Origin: Maricaulis sp.
Lineage (GTDB): Bacteria; Pseudomonadota; Alphaproteobacteria; Caulobacterales; Maricaulaceae
Assembly (NCBI RefSeq): GCF_030149425.1
Contig: NZ_JASBRQ010000053.1
Span: 62,001-126,000 of the forward strand
Length of the DNA stretch: 64,000 nt
Direction: 5' to 3'
Position 1 is the first letter of the stretch; every line of letters starts with the position of its first letter. The notes under the pieces are model-generated. The model searched no databases and had not been told where the DNA came from. It worked only from the letters and a program-made list of their open reading frames with translations. Made by a program: the position numbers and the translations under genes. Of the stretch, positions 7,710 to 16,819 are shown piece after piece.

Positions 7710-9959
7710 ATGGTATTCGGTTTGTCCTCAACGGGAACGCATACACTGATCCGGAATATTTCCCCGCGTTCCGCTGCGCTTTTTGTGGCTGGGTTGGTCA
7801 TTGCGACCTTGATCCTGGTCGGTACAGCAGTGGCTGTGCTTGGCGGGTTCGGCACGCTTGATCCGGGAAACCCGCTGGCCCTCTACATTCTCGGTGGCAA
7901 TGCCGCCTTGCTCGTCGTGCTCGGTCTCGTCGTCGCTGTCCGCCTGCGTCGCCGCATCGGCGGGCGTGGATTTGGCGAGCCCGCCCCGCGCCTTCACCTG
8001 CGCTTTGTCGGCCTGTTCGCCCTGGCCGCTGCAACGCCGGCCGTATTTGCCGCGATCTTTCTCGGGGCCGTTCTGTCGCGAGGCGTGGAGTACTGGTTTG
8101 GCGAGCAGGTGAGCAGTTTCGTGGAGACTACGCGCCAGACCTCGCAGGCGGTGTTCTTCGAAGAGGCCGAAACGACCCGGGGCCGGATGAGCCGCATCTC
8201 GGCAGAGATCGAGACCGATGAAGCGGTCGACATGTTCCGCAACAGCCGTATCCAGTTCAACCGGATTTTCGCCGCCGTTACAGCGCGGGCACAGCTAGAT
8301 GCGGCCTATATCATCGACCGTAGCGGCACCCGGCTCGCGGAAGCGGAATTCCGGGCCGATGAAGTCTACATCCCGCCAACAGCCGTGATGTATGACGATG
8401 CCGATGAAGGTCTGGCGGGAACAACGGGACCCTTCTTTTCCGTCCGCGCCGGCTTGCCCGAAGGCTCGGAAGCCATGCGCATGCTGTTCCGGCTGGAAAA
8501 CTACGACAGCGCCTATCTCTATGTTTCGCGCGAGATGGATATGAGCCTGTGGCGCGACATCCTCAACGCCAGTGAGTCGCTGCGTGTGGTGCGCGAAAGC
8601 GAAGCCAATGCGAGGTCGGTCTTCTTCCTGATCTATGCCGAGGTCGTGGCGCTGATCATTATCGGTGCAATCTGGCTGGCCCTGTCCGCTGCGACACGCG
8701 TGGTGACGCCGATTTCACGCCTGGTGGCTGCAGCCGAGCGGGTGCGGATCGGCGATCTTGATGTTCGCGTTCAAATGGGTCGCGAGGATGATGAGATCGC
8801 GGCCCTCGGACGCGCCTTCAACCGGATGACACGGCAATTGCGATCTCAGCGTCGTGAATTGATCGAGTCCCACGCCGAGTCCGAACAGCGCCGCGCCTTC
8901 ACCGAAGCCGTACTGGCCGGTGTCAGCGCCGGCGTCATGGGGGTCGATCCGGGTAATCGGGTCACCCTGATCAACCGCTCCGCCGTCAGCCTGTTGAGCC
9001 CGGGCACGGATGACCTGATCGGCACGCCGGTCGAGGAGATATCCGAGGAACTGGCCGCGGTCGTGGAACAGGCCCGTCGCCGCCCAGGCATTATCGCCGA
9101 AGCCCAGGTCGATATCGAAACCGCCGACGAGCAGACCCGACATCTCTCGGTCCGTGCGACGATGGATGAAGAGGCCGGTCTGATCGTGACCTTTGACGAT
9201 GTCACCCGGCTGGTAAACGCGCAGCGTAATGCCGCTTGGCGCGACGTAGCCCGACGCATTGCGCACGAAATCAAGAACCCGCTGACACCGATCCAGCTCT
9301 CAGCCGAGCGGATTAAGCGCAAATATCGCGCAGAAATCACGACGGATCTGGACACGTTTGACCGCTGTACCGACACGATTGTGCGCCAGGTGATGGATAT
9401 CGGGCGCATGGTCGATGAATTCTCATCCTTCGCCCGCATGCCGCAGCCGAAAGTGGAAGTCGTGGAAATGGGCGAGCTGACCCAGGCCGCCGTTTTTGCC
9501 CAACGGGTCGCGTCGCCGAAGATCGAAGTCGGCTATGATACCGGTTCTGAAAAGATTTTCGCGCTGTGTGATGCCCGCCTGTCGAGCCAGGCCCTGGCCA
9601 ATATCCTCAAGAATGCGGCCGAGAGCGTGTCGAGCCGGATGAAGAATGAAGTGGGTGGCGATTTGCCCGGCCGGATCGATGTCTCGCTCCGGTCGGATGA
9701 GGAGTTTGCCATCGTTGAGGTTTGCGATAACGGCCTGGGCTGGCCAACGGCAAACCGCGAACGCCTGACCGAACCTTACATGACGACGCGTGAGAAGGGC
9801 ACGGGCCTGGGTCTCGCCATCGTCAAACGGGTGATGGAAGACCATAACGGACGGCTGGAACTGGACGTGCCGGAAAGCGGCCCCGGCGCCGTTGTCCGCC
9901 TGGTTTTCCCGCTCGCCCAAGATACTGAAACCATGATGCCTAGCGTACAGGAGGCCTGA
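7710..9959 (+). CDS. ntrY: Membrane-bound nitrogen regulation sensor kinase NtrY
   Basis: A 749-residue kinase. Three N-terminal hydrophobic segments lie at about residues 20-110 and another membrane segment at about 305-330, bracketing an extracytoplasmic sensor region. HAMP follows (VVTPISRLVAAAERVRIGDL), then a PAS domain (about 395-495) and the phosphoacceptor histidine at about residue 519 in RRIAHEIKNPLTPIQLSAER. The ATPase boxes are NILKNAAESV, VCDNGLGWP and GTGLGLAIV. In Alphaproteobacteria NtrY pairs with NtrX and has been linked to nitrogen and redox/respiratory signals. The gene begins 68 bp after ntrC, so it may have its own promoter, and ends 3 bp before ntrX. Confidence 0.93.
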   Translation: MVFGLSSTGTHTLIRNISPRSAALFVAGLVIATLILVGTAVAVLGGFGTLDPGNPLALYILGGNAALLVVLGLVVAVRLRRRIGGRGFGEPAPRLHLRFVGLFALAAATPAVFAAIFLGAVLSRGVEYWFGEQVSSFVETTRQTSQAVFFEEAETTRGRMSRISAEIETDEAVDMFRNSRIQFNRIFAAVTARAQLDAAYIIDRSGTRLAEAEFRADEVYIPPTAVMYDDADEGLAGTTGPFFSVRAGLPEGSEAMRMLFRLENYDSAYLYVSREMDMSLWRDILNASESLRVVRESEANARSVFFLIYAEVVALIIIGAIWLALSAATRVVTPISRLVAAAERVRIGDLDVRVQMGREDDEIAALGRAFNRMTRQLRSQRRELIESHAESEQRRAFTEAVLAGVSAGVMGVDPGNRVTLINRSAVSLLSPGTDDLIGTPVEEISEELAAVVEQARRRPGIIAEAQVDIETADEQTRHLSVRATMDEEAGLIVTFDDVTRLVNAQRNAAWRDVARRIAHEIKNPLTPIQLSAERIKRKYRAEITTDLDTFDRCTDTIVRQVMDIGRMVDEFSSFARMPQPKVEVVEMGELTQAAVFAQRVASPKIEVGYDTGSEKIFALCDARLSSQALANILKNAAESVSSRMKNEVGGDLPGRIDVSLRSDEEFAIVEVCDNGLGWPTANRERLTEPYMTTREKGTGLGLAIVKRVMEDHNGRLELDVPESGPGAVVRLVFPLAQDTETMMPSVQEA

Positions 9960-9962
9960 TAC

Positions 9963-11360
9963 ATGGCACGTGACATCCTGATCGTAGACGATGAAGCCGA
10001 TATTCGTGAGCTCATCGGCGGTCTTTTGGAGGATGATGGCTACGAAACCCGCGAGGCCGGCGACGCCGATGGAGCCTTGCGTGAAATTCGTGCGCGCAAG
10101 CCCTCCCTGGTGATCCTGGACGTCTGGCTGCAGGGTAGCCGGCTCGACGGGATCGAGCTGCTCGACGAGTTCAGCGCCATCGATCCGAACCTGCCGGTCA
10201 TCGTGATTTCCGGACACGGCACGATCGAAACGGCGGTCGCGGCGATCCAGAAGGGCGCTTACGATTTCATCGAAAAGCCCTTCAAGAGTGACAAGCTGTT
10301 GCTGACCGTGGCACGGGCGCTGGAAACCAGCCGGCTGCGTCAGGAGAATGCGGAGTTGCGCGCGCGGTCTGAAGTGCAAAGCACGCTGATCGGTTCGTCC
10401 TCAAGCATCGTGCAGGTCAAACAGCTGATTGACCGGGTGGCGCCGACCAATAGCCGCATCATGATCAAAGGACCGTCCGGCGCCGGCAAGGAGTTGGTCG
10501 CGCGGCAGATTCACGAGAACTCGCCGCGCGCGAGCGCCGACTTCGTCGCCGTCAGTGCGCCCGGCATTTCCCCGGAACGCTTTGAAGAAGAGCTGTTCGG
10601 ACGTGAGCACGAGGACGGCAAGCTGAAACACCCCGGCCTGCTTGAGCGCGCCCATGGCGGCACGCTTTATCTCGACGAGATCGCCGACATGCCGCAGGAA
10701 ACGCAGAGCAAACTCCTGCGTCTGCTCGTCGAGCAACGCTTCCGGCGCGTCGGTGGCACCGAGGACGTGAAAGTTGATGTTCGGGTCATTTCCAGCTCGG
10801 CGCGCGATCTGCATTCCGCGATCGAAGCGGGGGCTTTCCGGGAAGACCTTTATCACCGCCTCGCCGTGGTCCCGGTGAATGTTCCGGCCCTGGCCGAGCG
10901 GCGTGAAGATGTCCCGGCACTGGTCGAGCATTTCCTGCACAATCTGACCGCCTCGGCGGGCCTCCCGCGCCGCGGCTTTGGCGATGATGTTATGGCGGCG
11001 CTGCAAGCCCACAGCTGGCCGGGCAATGTCCGCCAATTGCGCAATAATGTGGAGCGCTTGCTGATCCTGGCCACCGGAGCCCCGGATGAACCGATCACAC
11101 TGGCGTCTTTGCCGTCTGAAGTGGTGGCACGGGATAATCAGGAATCGGGTTTTGACAGCGAGAAAATGATCGCGTTGTCGCTACGCGAGGCCCGGGAGAG
11201 CTTCGAGCGTGAATACCTCAAGGCACAGATCGATCGCTTCGGCGGCAATATCTCGCGTACCGCCGCCTTTATCGGCATGGAACGCTCCGCCTTGCACCGC
11301 AAACTGAAATCCCTGGGGGTAGGCGGACCGCAAAAGGATGCGGCGCCGACCTCGTCCTGA
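9963..11360 (+). CDS. ntrX: Response regulator NtrX (AAA+ type, GAFTGA absent)
   Basis: A 465-residue regulator with an intact receiver (Asp in LVILDVWLQGS, Lys in EKPFKSD), a central AAA+ domain and a Fis-type helix-turn-helix (GNISRTAAFIGMERSALHRKL). The ATPase motifs are good: Walker A GPSGAGKE, Walker B HGGTLYLDEIADMP and the late SWPGNVRQLRNNVERL. The loop between ELFG and the Walker B segment reads GREHEDGKLKHPG in place of GAFTGA, so contact with sigma-54 is not expected. Loss of GAFTGA is known in alphaproteobacterial NtrX. An ATP-dependent or sigma-70-type mechanism is the likely mode. It lies 3 bp after ntrY and 12 bp before trkA. Confidence 0.93.
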   Translation: MARDILIVDDEADIRELIGGLLEDDGYETREAGDADGALREIRARKPSLVILDVWLQGSRLDGIELLDEFSAIDPNLPVIVISGHGTIETAVAAIQKGAYDFIEKPFKSDKLLLTVARALETSRLRQENAELRARSEVQSTLIGSSSSIVQVKQLIDRVAPTNSRIMIKGPSGAGKELVARQIHENSPRASADFVAVSAPGISPERFEEELFGREHEDGKLKHPGLLERAHGGTLYLDEIADMPQETQSKLLRLLVEQRFRRVGGTEDVKVDVRVISSSARDLHSAIEAGAFREDLYHRLAVVPVNVPALAERREDVPALVEHFLHNLTASAGLPRRGFGDDVMAALQAHSWPGNVRQLRNNVERLLILATGAPDEPITLASLPSEVVARDNQESGFDSEKMIALSLREARESFEREYLKAQIDRFGGNISRTAAFIGMERSALHRKLKSLGVGGPQKDAAPTSS

Positions 11361-11372
11361 TAGGGTGCCGGC

Positions 11373-12746
11373 ATGAAAGCCATCGTTTGCGGCGCGGGTC
11401 AGGTCGGGTTCGGCATCGCTCGCGCGCTCGCCCAGGAAGGCAATGCAGTTACGGTTGTCGATTGGTCCACCGATCTAATCGACAATATCGTCACGGACCT
11501 CGATGTGCGCGGTGTCGTCGGGCATGGCTCGCATCCCGACGTGCTTGAGCGGGCCGGAGCGGCGGATGCCGATCTCATCGTGGCCGTCACCCATTCCGAT
11601 GAAACCAATATGGTGGCCTGCCAGGTCGCCCATTCTCTGTTTGAGACCCCGATGCGGATCGCGAGGGTCCGGGCGCAGAACTATCTCGACCCGGCCTGGG
11701 GTGACTTGTTCACCACCGGAAACCTGCCCATCGACGTCATTATCTCGCCCGAACTTGAAGTGGGGCGGGCGATCCTGCAGCGCGTGGAAACTCCGGGCGC
11801 CTTCAATACTGCGGTGTTTTCCGGCGGCCGGGTTCAATTGCTGGGTCTGAGGCTGGAGGAAAGCTCTCCGGCAGCGGGCTCGTCGAGCGAGCAGCTGATG
11901 GAGCTTTTCCCCGATTTGCGCGTCGCCGTTGTCGGCGTGCAGCGGGAACAGACACTGTTCATTCCGCAGCCCGGGGATCCCTTGCTGGCGGGTGACGATG
12001 TCTACGTCGTCACGCCGGGCGCACAAGCGCGCCGGGTGCTGGACATTTTCGGCCGCGACACCGAGGCCGTCCGCCGCGTGGTGATCGTCGGGGCCGGGAA
12101 TATCGGGGTTTATGTCGCCCGGGCCCTGGAGCGTGCCGGCGGGGTGAAGGTCAGGCTGGTAGAGGCGAATAAGGCCCGCGCCGAGGCGGCCGCCGAGCGA
12201 CTCAAGAAAACCGTCGTGCTGCATGGCGACGGCCTTGATGCCCGTATTATGCGCGAGGCCGGCGTGTCCGATGCGGAGCTCGTGGTCTGCGTGACCAATG
12301 ATGACAAGGTCAACATGCTCTCCGGAGTCATGGCCAAGCGGGAAGGGGGGCAGCGCGCCCTCAGCCTGATCAATGAGCGCGCATTCGAGGACTTGCGCGA
12401 ACCTTTAGGGATCGACGTCCTGATCGACCCGCGCGCCACGACCGTCTCGACCATCCTGCAGCATATCCGCCGCGGCCGGATCACCGGGTTGCAGACGCTG
12501 GGTGGAGGTCAGGCCGAAGCGCTTGAAGGCATAGCCTTGGCTACATCCCCGCTCGTGGGGCGTCCGATACTCGACCTTGATTTACCCGATGGCGTTGCGC
12601 TGGGTGCTGTGGTGCGTGGCGATCAGGTGATTCTGCCCGGGGATGATGAACGCGTGCGCGAGAATGACCGCGTCCTTCTATTCTGCAGCGCTGCGATGAT
12701 TGCCAAGGTCGAGCACCTGTTCCGGGTCAGTCTGGAATATTTCTAG
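11373..12746 (+). CDS. trkA: Trk potassium transporter peripheral subunit TrkA
   Basis: A 457-residue cytoplasmic NAD-binding regulator of potassium uptake. It contains two RCK_N/RCK_C repeats. The first Rossmann motif is VCGAGQVGFGIARAL (residues about 4-18) and the second is VIVGAGNIGVYVARALERAG (about 233-252), each followed by a TrkA_C regulatory domain at about 140-225 and 370-455. In the family it gates the TrkH pore in response to nucleotides. trkH follows 3 bp downstream, so the two subunits are co-transcribed, apparently as part of the ntr operon. Confidence 0.95.
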   Translation: MKAIVCGAGQVGFGIARALAQEGNAVTVVDWSTDLIDNIVTDLDVRGVVGHGSHPDVLERAGAADADLIVAVTHSDETNMVACQVAHSLFETPMRIARVRAQNYLDPAWGDLFTTGNLPIDVIISPELEVGRAILQRVETPGAFNTAVFSGGRVQLLGLRLEESSPAAGSSSEQLMELFPDLRVAVVGVQREQTLFIPQPGDPLLAGDDVYVVTPGAQARRVLDIFGRDTEAVRRVVIVGAGNIGVYVARALERAGGVKVRLVEANKARAEAAAERLKKTVVLHGDGLDARIMREAGVSDAELVVCVTNDDKVNMLSGVMAKREGGQRALSLINERAFEDLREPLGIDVLIDPRATTVSTILQHIRRGRITGLQTLGGGQAEALEGIALATSPLVGRPILDLDLPDGVALGAVVRGDQVILPGDDERVRENDRVLLFCSAAMIAKVEHLFRVSLEYF

Positions 12747-12749
12747 GAT

Positions 12750-14153
12750 ATGGGAACCAGCGCGCTACTCCGTCCTCTGGCAGGGTTATGGAGCCTGTTC
12801 GGCACGCTCGCCCTGCTTGCTGCGCTGTTTTCCTTTTCGCTCGGCGAGGGCCATCTTGCGGGCCTGTTCATGGCCTCGGCGCTTCTGTCTGGTGTTCCAG
12901 GCCTGATGATCCTGACGGCGACCCGAGGCATGCGGGTCTCAGCGAGCGCTGTCGACGCTGTACTTCTCGCGCTGATCGCCTGGTCGACGACCCCGGCCTT
13001 CGCAGCCTTGCCGTTTTACCTGTCCGGCTATTTCAGCCAGAGCGACGCCTTCTTCGAGGCCTATTCGGCGGTGACCACAACAGGCGCCGTGCTCTTGCCG
13101 GCCGAGGAATTACCGCGCTCCCTGGTGCTCTGGCGGGCGCTCCTCAGCTGGATGGGTGGTTATGCGACCCTGATGCTGGCGGCGGCAATCTTCGCGGCTC
13201 TGGACAAGGATCTTCCGGCGATCCGGCGCTCTTCTTTGCTGACCATTCGCCCCGACAATGTGTTCTCCCATCTCCGCTTGGCGGCCCAACGCATTGGCCT
13301 GCTCTATGTTGTCATTACCGCGATCGCCGGGATCGCCATAATGATGGCAGGGGAAAGCCTTTTCGATGCCAGCATCCTGGCTATGGGGGCCATTTCCACA
13401 GGCGGATATGCGCCGTTCTCCGGGCCATTGCTGGGCTCCCTCGGTCCGGTCGTGACCTTCCTCATGGCGCTGACCTGCCTGATAGGTGCCCTTAATATCT
13501 CGCTGTTCTGGGATGCCCTGCGCGACCGGTCTGCTTTTCGGGATCCCGATCTTGCCGGGCTGGCTGCGCTTGTCGCCGGTGTCGGATTGCTGTTCTACAT
13601 TTCCGAACCGGAAAACCCGCTGCGTCACGCAGCCGACGCGTTGTTTGTGGTCAGCACAGCGGGATACACCACCGCTTCAGAGCTGTCGGCGGCTCCGCTT
13701 GCGGCGCTTTTTGCGGCCTTGATTGGCGGCGCTGCCGCGTCCACCACGGGCGGGGTGAAAATCTCGCGGATCCTGATGTTGTGGAAGCGAATGGGCACCG
13801 AGCTCGCTGTGCTTGCGGATCCGTCCAGCGTCGCACCGGTGACTTTCCGTGACCGTGCAGCACCGGATCGCAGCCTGCTGTCAGTCTGGTCCTATGTGTT
13901 GGCTTTTGCGGCGGTTCTGGGTTTCGGCACCATTGTACTGGCAATCGCCGGGACTGCCTTCGAGCAATCATTCGGTGCCGTCGCTGCAGCGCTGGCCAAC
14001 GCTGGTCCGCTCTACATCACGATGCAGGAGGATCAAAACTGGTCCGATCTCAGTGAAGCGGCGCGGACATGGTTGATCCCGGTGATGATCCTGGGCCGGC
14101 TGGAGGTGCTTGCAGCACTGACGGCCATTGCAGCCCTCGTCATGCGCCGTTAG
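12750..14153 (+). CDS. trkH: Trk potassium uptake transmembrane subunit TrkH
   Basis: A 467-residue polytopic membrane protein with about ten hydrophobic segments in the four-fold pore-loop arrangement of the TrkH/KtrB family. Filter-like segments are visible: SAVTTTGAVLLP, GAISTGGYAPF, FVVSTAGYTT and a C-terminal ALANAGPLY. A conserved basic segment (SSTTGGVKISR is close to AASTTGGVKISR here) precedes the last pore. The gene is coupled to trkA. The start ATG follows a weak ribosome-binding region, and the next gene, hfq, lies 151 bp further with its own promoter-like sequence. Confidence 0.92.
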   Translation: MGTSALLRPLAGLWSLFGTLALLAALFSFSLGEGHLAGLFMASALLSGVPGLMILTATRGMRVSASAVDAVLLALIAWSTTPAFAALPFYLSGYFSQSDAFFEAYSAVTTTGAVLLPAEELPRSLVLWRALLSWMGGYATLMLAAAIFAALDKDLPAIRRSSLLTIRPDNVFSHLRLAAQRIGLLYVVITAIAGIAIMMAGESLFDASILAMGAISTGGYAPFSGPLLGSLGPVVTFLMALTCLIGALNISLFWDALRDRSAFRDPDLAGLAALVAGVGLLFYISEPENPLRHAADALFVVSTAGYTTASELSAAPLAALFAALIGGAAASTTGGVKISRILMLWKRMGTELAVLADPSSVAPVTFRDRAAPDRSLLSVWSYVLAFAAVLGFGTIVLAIAGTAFEQSFGAVAAALANAGPLYITMQEDQNWSDLSEAARTWLIPVMILGRLEVLAALTAIAALVMRR

Positions 14154-14231
14154 CGGACTAGATGACCGGAATTCAGGTGCGGCTAAAACCACACGAGTGT
14201 CGGCTTCGTCTTTGTTTTTAAAATGAGACGG

Positions 14232-14259
14232 TTGCAGCGAGCGGTGAGGGCTGTATAGG
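14232..14259 (+). promoter_or_regulatory. Candidate sigma-70-type promoter for hfq
   Basis: The 151-bp gap between trkH and hfq contains TTGCAG (14232-14237) and TATAGG (14254-14259) separated by 16 bp. This is a reasonable housekeeping promoter about 45 bp before the hfq start. A GGAG ribosome-binding site at 14294-14297 precedes the ATG. The rest of the gap shows no strong structure. The call rests on pattern alone. Confidence 0.4.
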
Positions 14260-14304
14260 TTAAATAACGAATCGCCCATCAAGAGCGACAGACGTGGAGC
14301 CCCT

Positions 14305-14577
14305 ATGTCTCACGATAAAAAACAAAACTTGCAGGATGTTTTCCTCAATTCAGTACGCAAGTCCAAGACGCCTCTAACGATATTTTTGGTCAATGGTGTC
14401 AAGTTGCAGGGTGTTGTGACCTGGTTCGACAATTTCTGCGTCTTGCTGCGTCGTGACGGCTTGTCTCAACTCGTCTACAAGCACGCGATCTCGACCATTA
14501 TGCCGGCTCAGGCCGTCCAGCTCTTCGAGCAGGAGAAGGAAGACGAGGCGGCGCTGACGGAAAGTGCTGCGGATTGA
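14305..14577 (+). CDS. hfq: RNA chaperone Hfq
   Basis: A 90-residue Sm-like protein that forms a hexamer and mediates small-RNA/mRNA pairing. The Sm1 region reads [20 protein letters not shown], and [15 protein letters not shown] with the Sm2 signature YKHAISTI follows. The C-terminal tail is short and acidic, as in other Alphaproteobacteria. Its stop overlaps the TTG start of hflX, the usual hfq-hflX pairing. Confidence 0.97.
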   Translation: MSHDKKQNLQDVFLNSVRKSKTPLTIFLVNGVKLQGVVTWFDNFCVLLRRDGLSQLVYKHAISTIMPAQAVQLFEQEKEDEAALTESAAD

Positions 14578-15911
14578 TCGAGCGCGAAGCGCCTGTCACC
14601 CGCGCCACCGTTATTCACCCCGGTTTGCGCGATCACATGGATCGCGCCGATGCTCGCCTTGAGGAAGCTTCCGGTCTTGCTGAAGCCCTCGATATGGAGC
14701 TGGCCGAGGCCTTCATTGTTCCTTTGCGGAAAATCGAACCCGGCCGGTATTTCGGCCGGGGCAAGGTCGATGAACTCAAGCTGCGCCTGACAGAGACGAA
14801 AACCGACGTCGTCGTCATCGACGCCTCACTGACGCCGATCCAGCAACGCAACCTGGAAAAGGCCTGGCAGGTCAAGGTCGTTGACCGCACCGGGTTGATT
14901 CTGGAAATTTTCGGCCAGCGGGCACGGACCAAGGAAGGCGTGCTTCAGGTCGAGCTAGCCCGTCTGGCCTATGAGCGTTCCCGCCTGGTGAGAACCTGGA
15001 CCCACCTGGAACGCCAGCGTGGCGGCCGCGGCTTCCTGGCTGGACCGGGCGAAACCCAGATCGAGACGGACAGGCGTCTGCTGGCCGACAAGATGGCCAA
15101 GCTGCGCCGGCAGCTCGACGAAGTCCGGCGCACACGGGCTTTGCACCGCAAAACGCGTCAGGACACGCCGTTCCCGACGGTCGCCCTTGTGGGCTATACA
15201 AACGCTGGAAAGTCGACGCTTTTCAACACGCTAACCGGGGCAAAAGTGCTTGCCCGCGATATGCCCTTTGCCACGCTAGATCCAACTGTACGCGCCGTGA
15301 AACTGCCGCGCGGGATGCAGATACTGCTTTCCGATACGGTGGGGTTCATCACCGATCTGCCAACCGAGCTGATCGCCGCTTTTCGCGCGACCCTGGAAGA
15401 GGTGCGCGACGCGGATATCCTCATTCATGTCATTGACGCCTCAGATCCTGATCTTGAAGGCCGCATCGCCGATGTTGAAAGCGTGCTCAAGGCGATCGAG
15501 GCGGGGCGTGAGTTTGATCAGCCCATGATCGAAGCATGGAACAAGGCCGATCTTCTCGATGCCGAAGATTTTGAGGAGGTTGAGCTGGAATGCATGCTCG
15601 CAAACCGCAAGGCGGGCCGGGTCGTGAAGCTGCCGATCTCAGCGGTTGAGCAGATCAATCTGGACAGCCTGATGGCGACGATTGAAACGGCTCTGGCAGA
15701 GCGCGGTGAGGTGCTGCATCTTGTTTTGCCCCCGCAGGAAGGCCGCGCCATGGCCTGGTTATTGGCCAATGGTGACGTCTTGCGTGCAACCCGCAATGAC
15801 GAAACCGGGGAAGTGGAAGGCGACTACCGGCTCTCAACAGTAGATGCCGGCCGCTTTCGGGCCCAATTCCCACACCTCGCGGCGCCGCTGCCGCTTGAGG
15901 ACCCGTACTAG
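14574..15911 (+). CDS. hflX: Ribosome-associated GTPase HflX
   Basis: A 445-residue GTPase; in the family it splits stalled or heat-damaged ribosomes. The N-terminal HflX domain includes FGRGKVDEL and a coiled region [18 protein letters not shown]. The G domain carries the P-loop GYTNAGKST (about residue 207), the DTVGFI G3 motif and NKAD (G4). Translation starts at TTG 14574, overlapping the hfq stop. The gene ends at a perfect hairpin with a T-run (15911-15930) that lies inside the 3' end of convergent mazG. Confidence 0.94.
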   Translation: MIEREAPVTRATVIHPGLRDHMDRADARLEEASGLAEALDMELAEAFIVPLRKIEPGRYFGRGKVDELKLRLTETKTDVVVIDASLTPIQQRNLEKAWQVKVVDRTGLILEIFGQRARTKEGVLQVELARLAYERSRLVRTWTHLERQRGGRGFLAGPGETQIETDRRLLADKMAKLRRQLDEVRRTRALHRKTRQDTPFPTVALVGYTNAGKSTLFNTLTGAKVLARDMPFATLDPTVRAVKLPRGMQILLSDTVGFITDLPTELIAAFRATLEEVRDADILIHVIDASDPDLEGRIADVESVLKAIEAGREFDQPMIEAWNKADLLDAEDFEEVELECMLANRKAGRVVKLPISAVEQINLDSLMATIETALAERGEVLHLVLPPQEGRAMAWLLANGDVLRATRNDETGEVEGDYRLSTVDAGRFRAQFPHLAAPLPLEDPY

Positions 15912-16714
15912 GCCGCTGCAGCGGCCTTTTCTTTCTGTTTCGCCTCGACCCAGAGCGCTTCCATTTCATCGAGGCTTGCGTCTTCGGGCTTGCGTCCGGC
16001 AGCGGCGAGATGGGTTTCTATATAGCGGAAACGGCGCTCGAATTTCGTATTGGCTCCGCGCGCAGCCGCTTCAACATCCACTTTTAGTTTGCGACCTAGG
16101 TTCGTGCAAACAAACAATAAATCACCCACTTCTTCAGCCACGTGCTCCTGGGTGCTATGCGCTGCTGCATCGCGCAATTCGGTGATTTCCTCGTGCACTT
16201 TTTCCAGCACCCGGTCTGCATCGGGCCAGTCAAAACCGACCCGGGCGGCGCGTTTTTGCAGTTTCTGAGCGCGCTTCAGCGCGGGCAGGGCGACGGGAAC
16301 ATCGTCCAGCACGCTGTCAGCCCGGTTCTTGGCGGCGCGTTCGCGCGCTTTCTGATCCTCCCAGGCTTCGGTTTGAGTGTCGCTGTCGCGCTGTGCTTCG
16401 TCAGCAAAGACGTGCGGATGGCGCCGGATCATCTTGTCATTAATGGCGGCGCAGACATCGTTGAAATCAAACAGGCCGGCTTCCTTGGCCATCTGTGCGT
16501 GGAACACGACCTGGAGCAATAGATCGCCGAGTTCGTCCTTGAGGTCGGTGTAATCCTTGCGGTCAATCGCATCGGCGACCTCATAGGCTTCCTCGATCGT
16601 GTAAGGCGCGATGGTCGAGAAATCCTGCTCAATATCCCACGGGCAACCGGTATCCGGATCGCGTAGCTGGCGCATGATATCGAGCAGTTCGGTTATCGGC
16701 GCAGTTTGGGACAT
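15908..16714 (-). CDS. mazG: Nucleoside triphosphate pyrophosphohydrolase MazG
   Basis: A 268-residue all-alpha NTP pyrophosphatase with two MazG domains. The first carries the metal-binding EEAYEVADAIDRKDYTDLKDELGDLLLQVVFHA pattern (EExxE ... ExxD), visible at about residues 37-70, after CPWDIEQDF. The second (EVGDLLFVCTNLGR) is at about residues 182-195. In the family it removes non-canonical or excess NTPs and influences nucleotide-stress responses. The C-terminal KEKAAAAA is the translation of the complementary strand of the hflX terminator. It converges on hflX with a 4-bp overlap, and a 105-bp gap with an AT-rich palindrome precedes it. Confidence 0.94.
   Translation of the reverse strand: MSQTAPITELLDIMRQLRDPDTGCPWDIEQDFSTIAPYTIEEAYEVADAIDRKDYTDLKDELGDLLLQVVFHAQMAKEAGLFDFNDVCAAINDKMIRRHPHVFADEAQRDSDTQTEAWEDQKARERAAKNRADSVLDDVPVALPALKRAQKLQKRAARVGFDWPDADRVLEKVHEEITELRDAAAHSTQEHVAEEVGDLLFVCTNLGRKLKVDVEAAARGANTKFERRFRYIETHLAAAGRKPEDASLDEMEALWVEAKQKEKAAAAA
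15911..15930 (+). terminator. Rho-independent terminator of the hfq-hflX transcript
   Basis: GGCCGCTGCAGCGGCC at 15911-15926 is a perfect palindrome immediately at the hflX stop codon, followed by TTTT and a C/T-rich run on the plus strand. It lies entirely within the last codons of convergent mazG. Confidence 0.75.
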
Positions 16715-16784
16715 GAGGGGGCTCCAGCTTGAATTGGCCGGAGATTAGCCGAGATTCGACCCGTCACCATATACCAATAAGGCG

Positions 16785-16800
16785 CATAATAAATATTATG
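16785..16800. promoter_or_regulatory. AT-rich palindrome upstream of mazG
   Basis: CATAATAAATATTATG has perfect 7-bp arms around AA. It is strikingly AT-rich for this GC-rich sequence and lies in the 105-bp gap between the metallohydrolase stop and the mazG start. It could be an operator or include a -10 element for mazG; the sequence does not decide which. Confidence 0.4.
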
Positions 16801-16819
16801 AGAAATCGGGAATGCTGAT

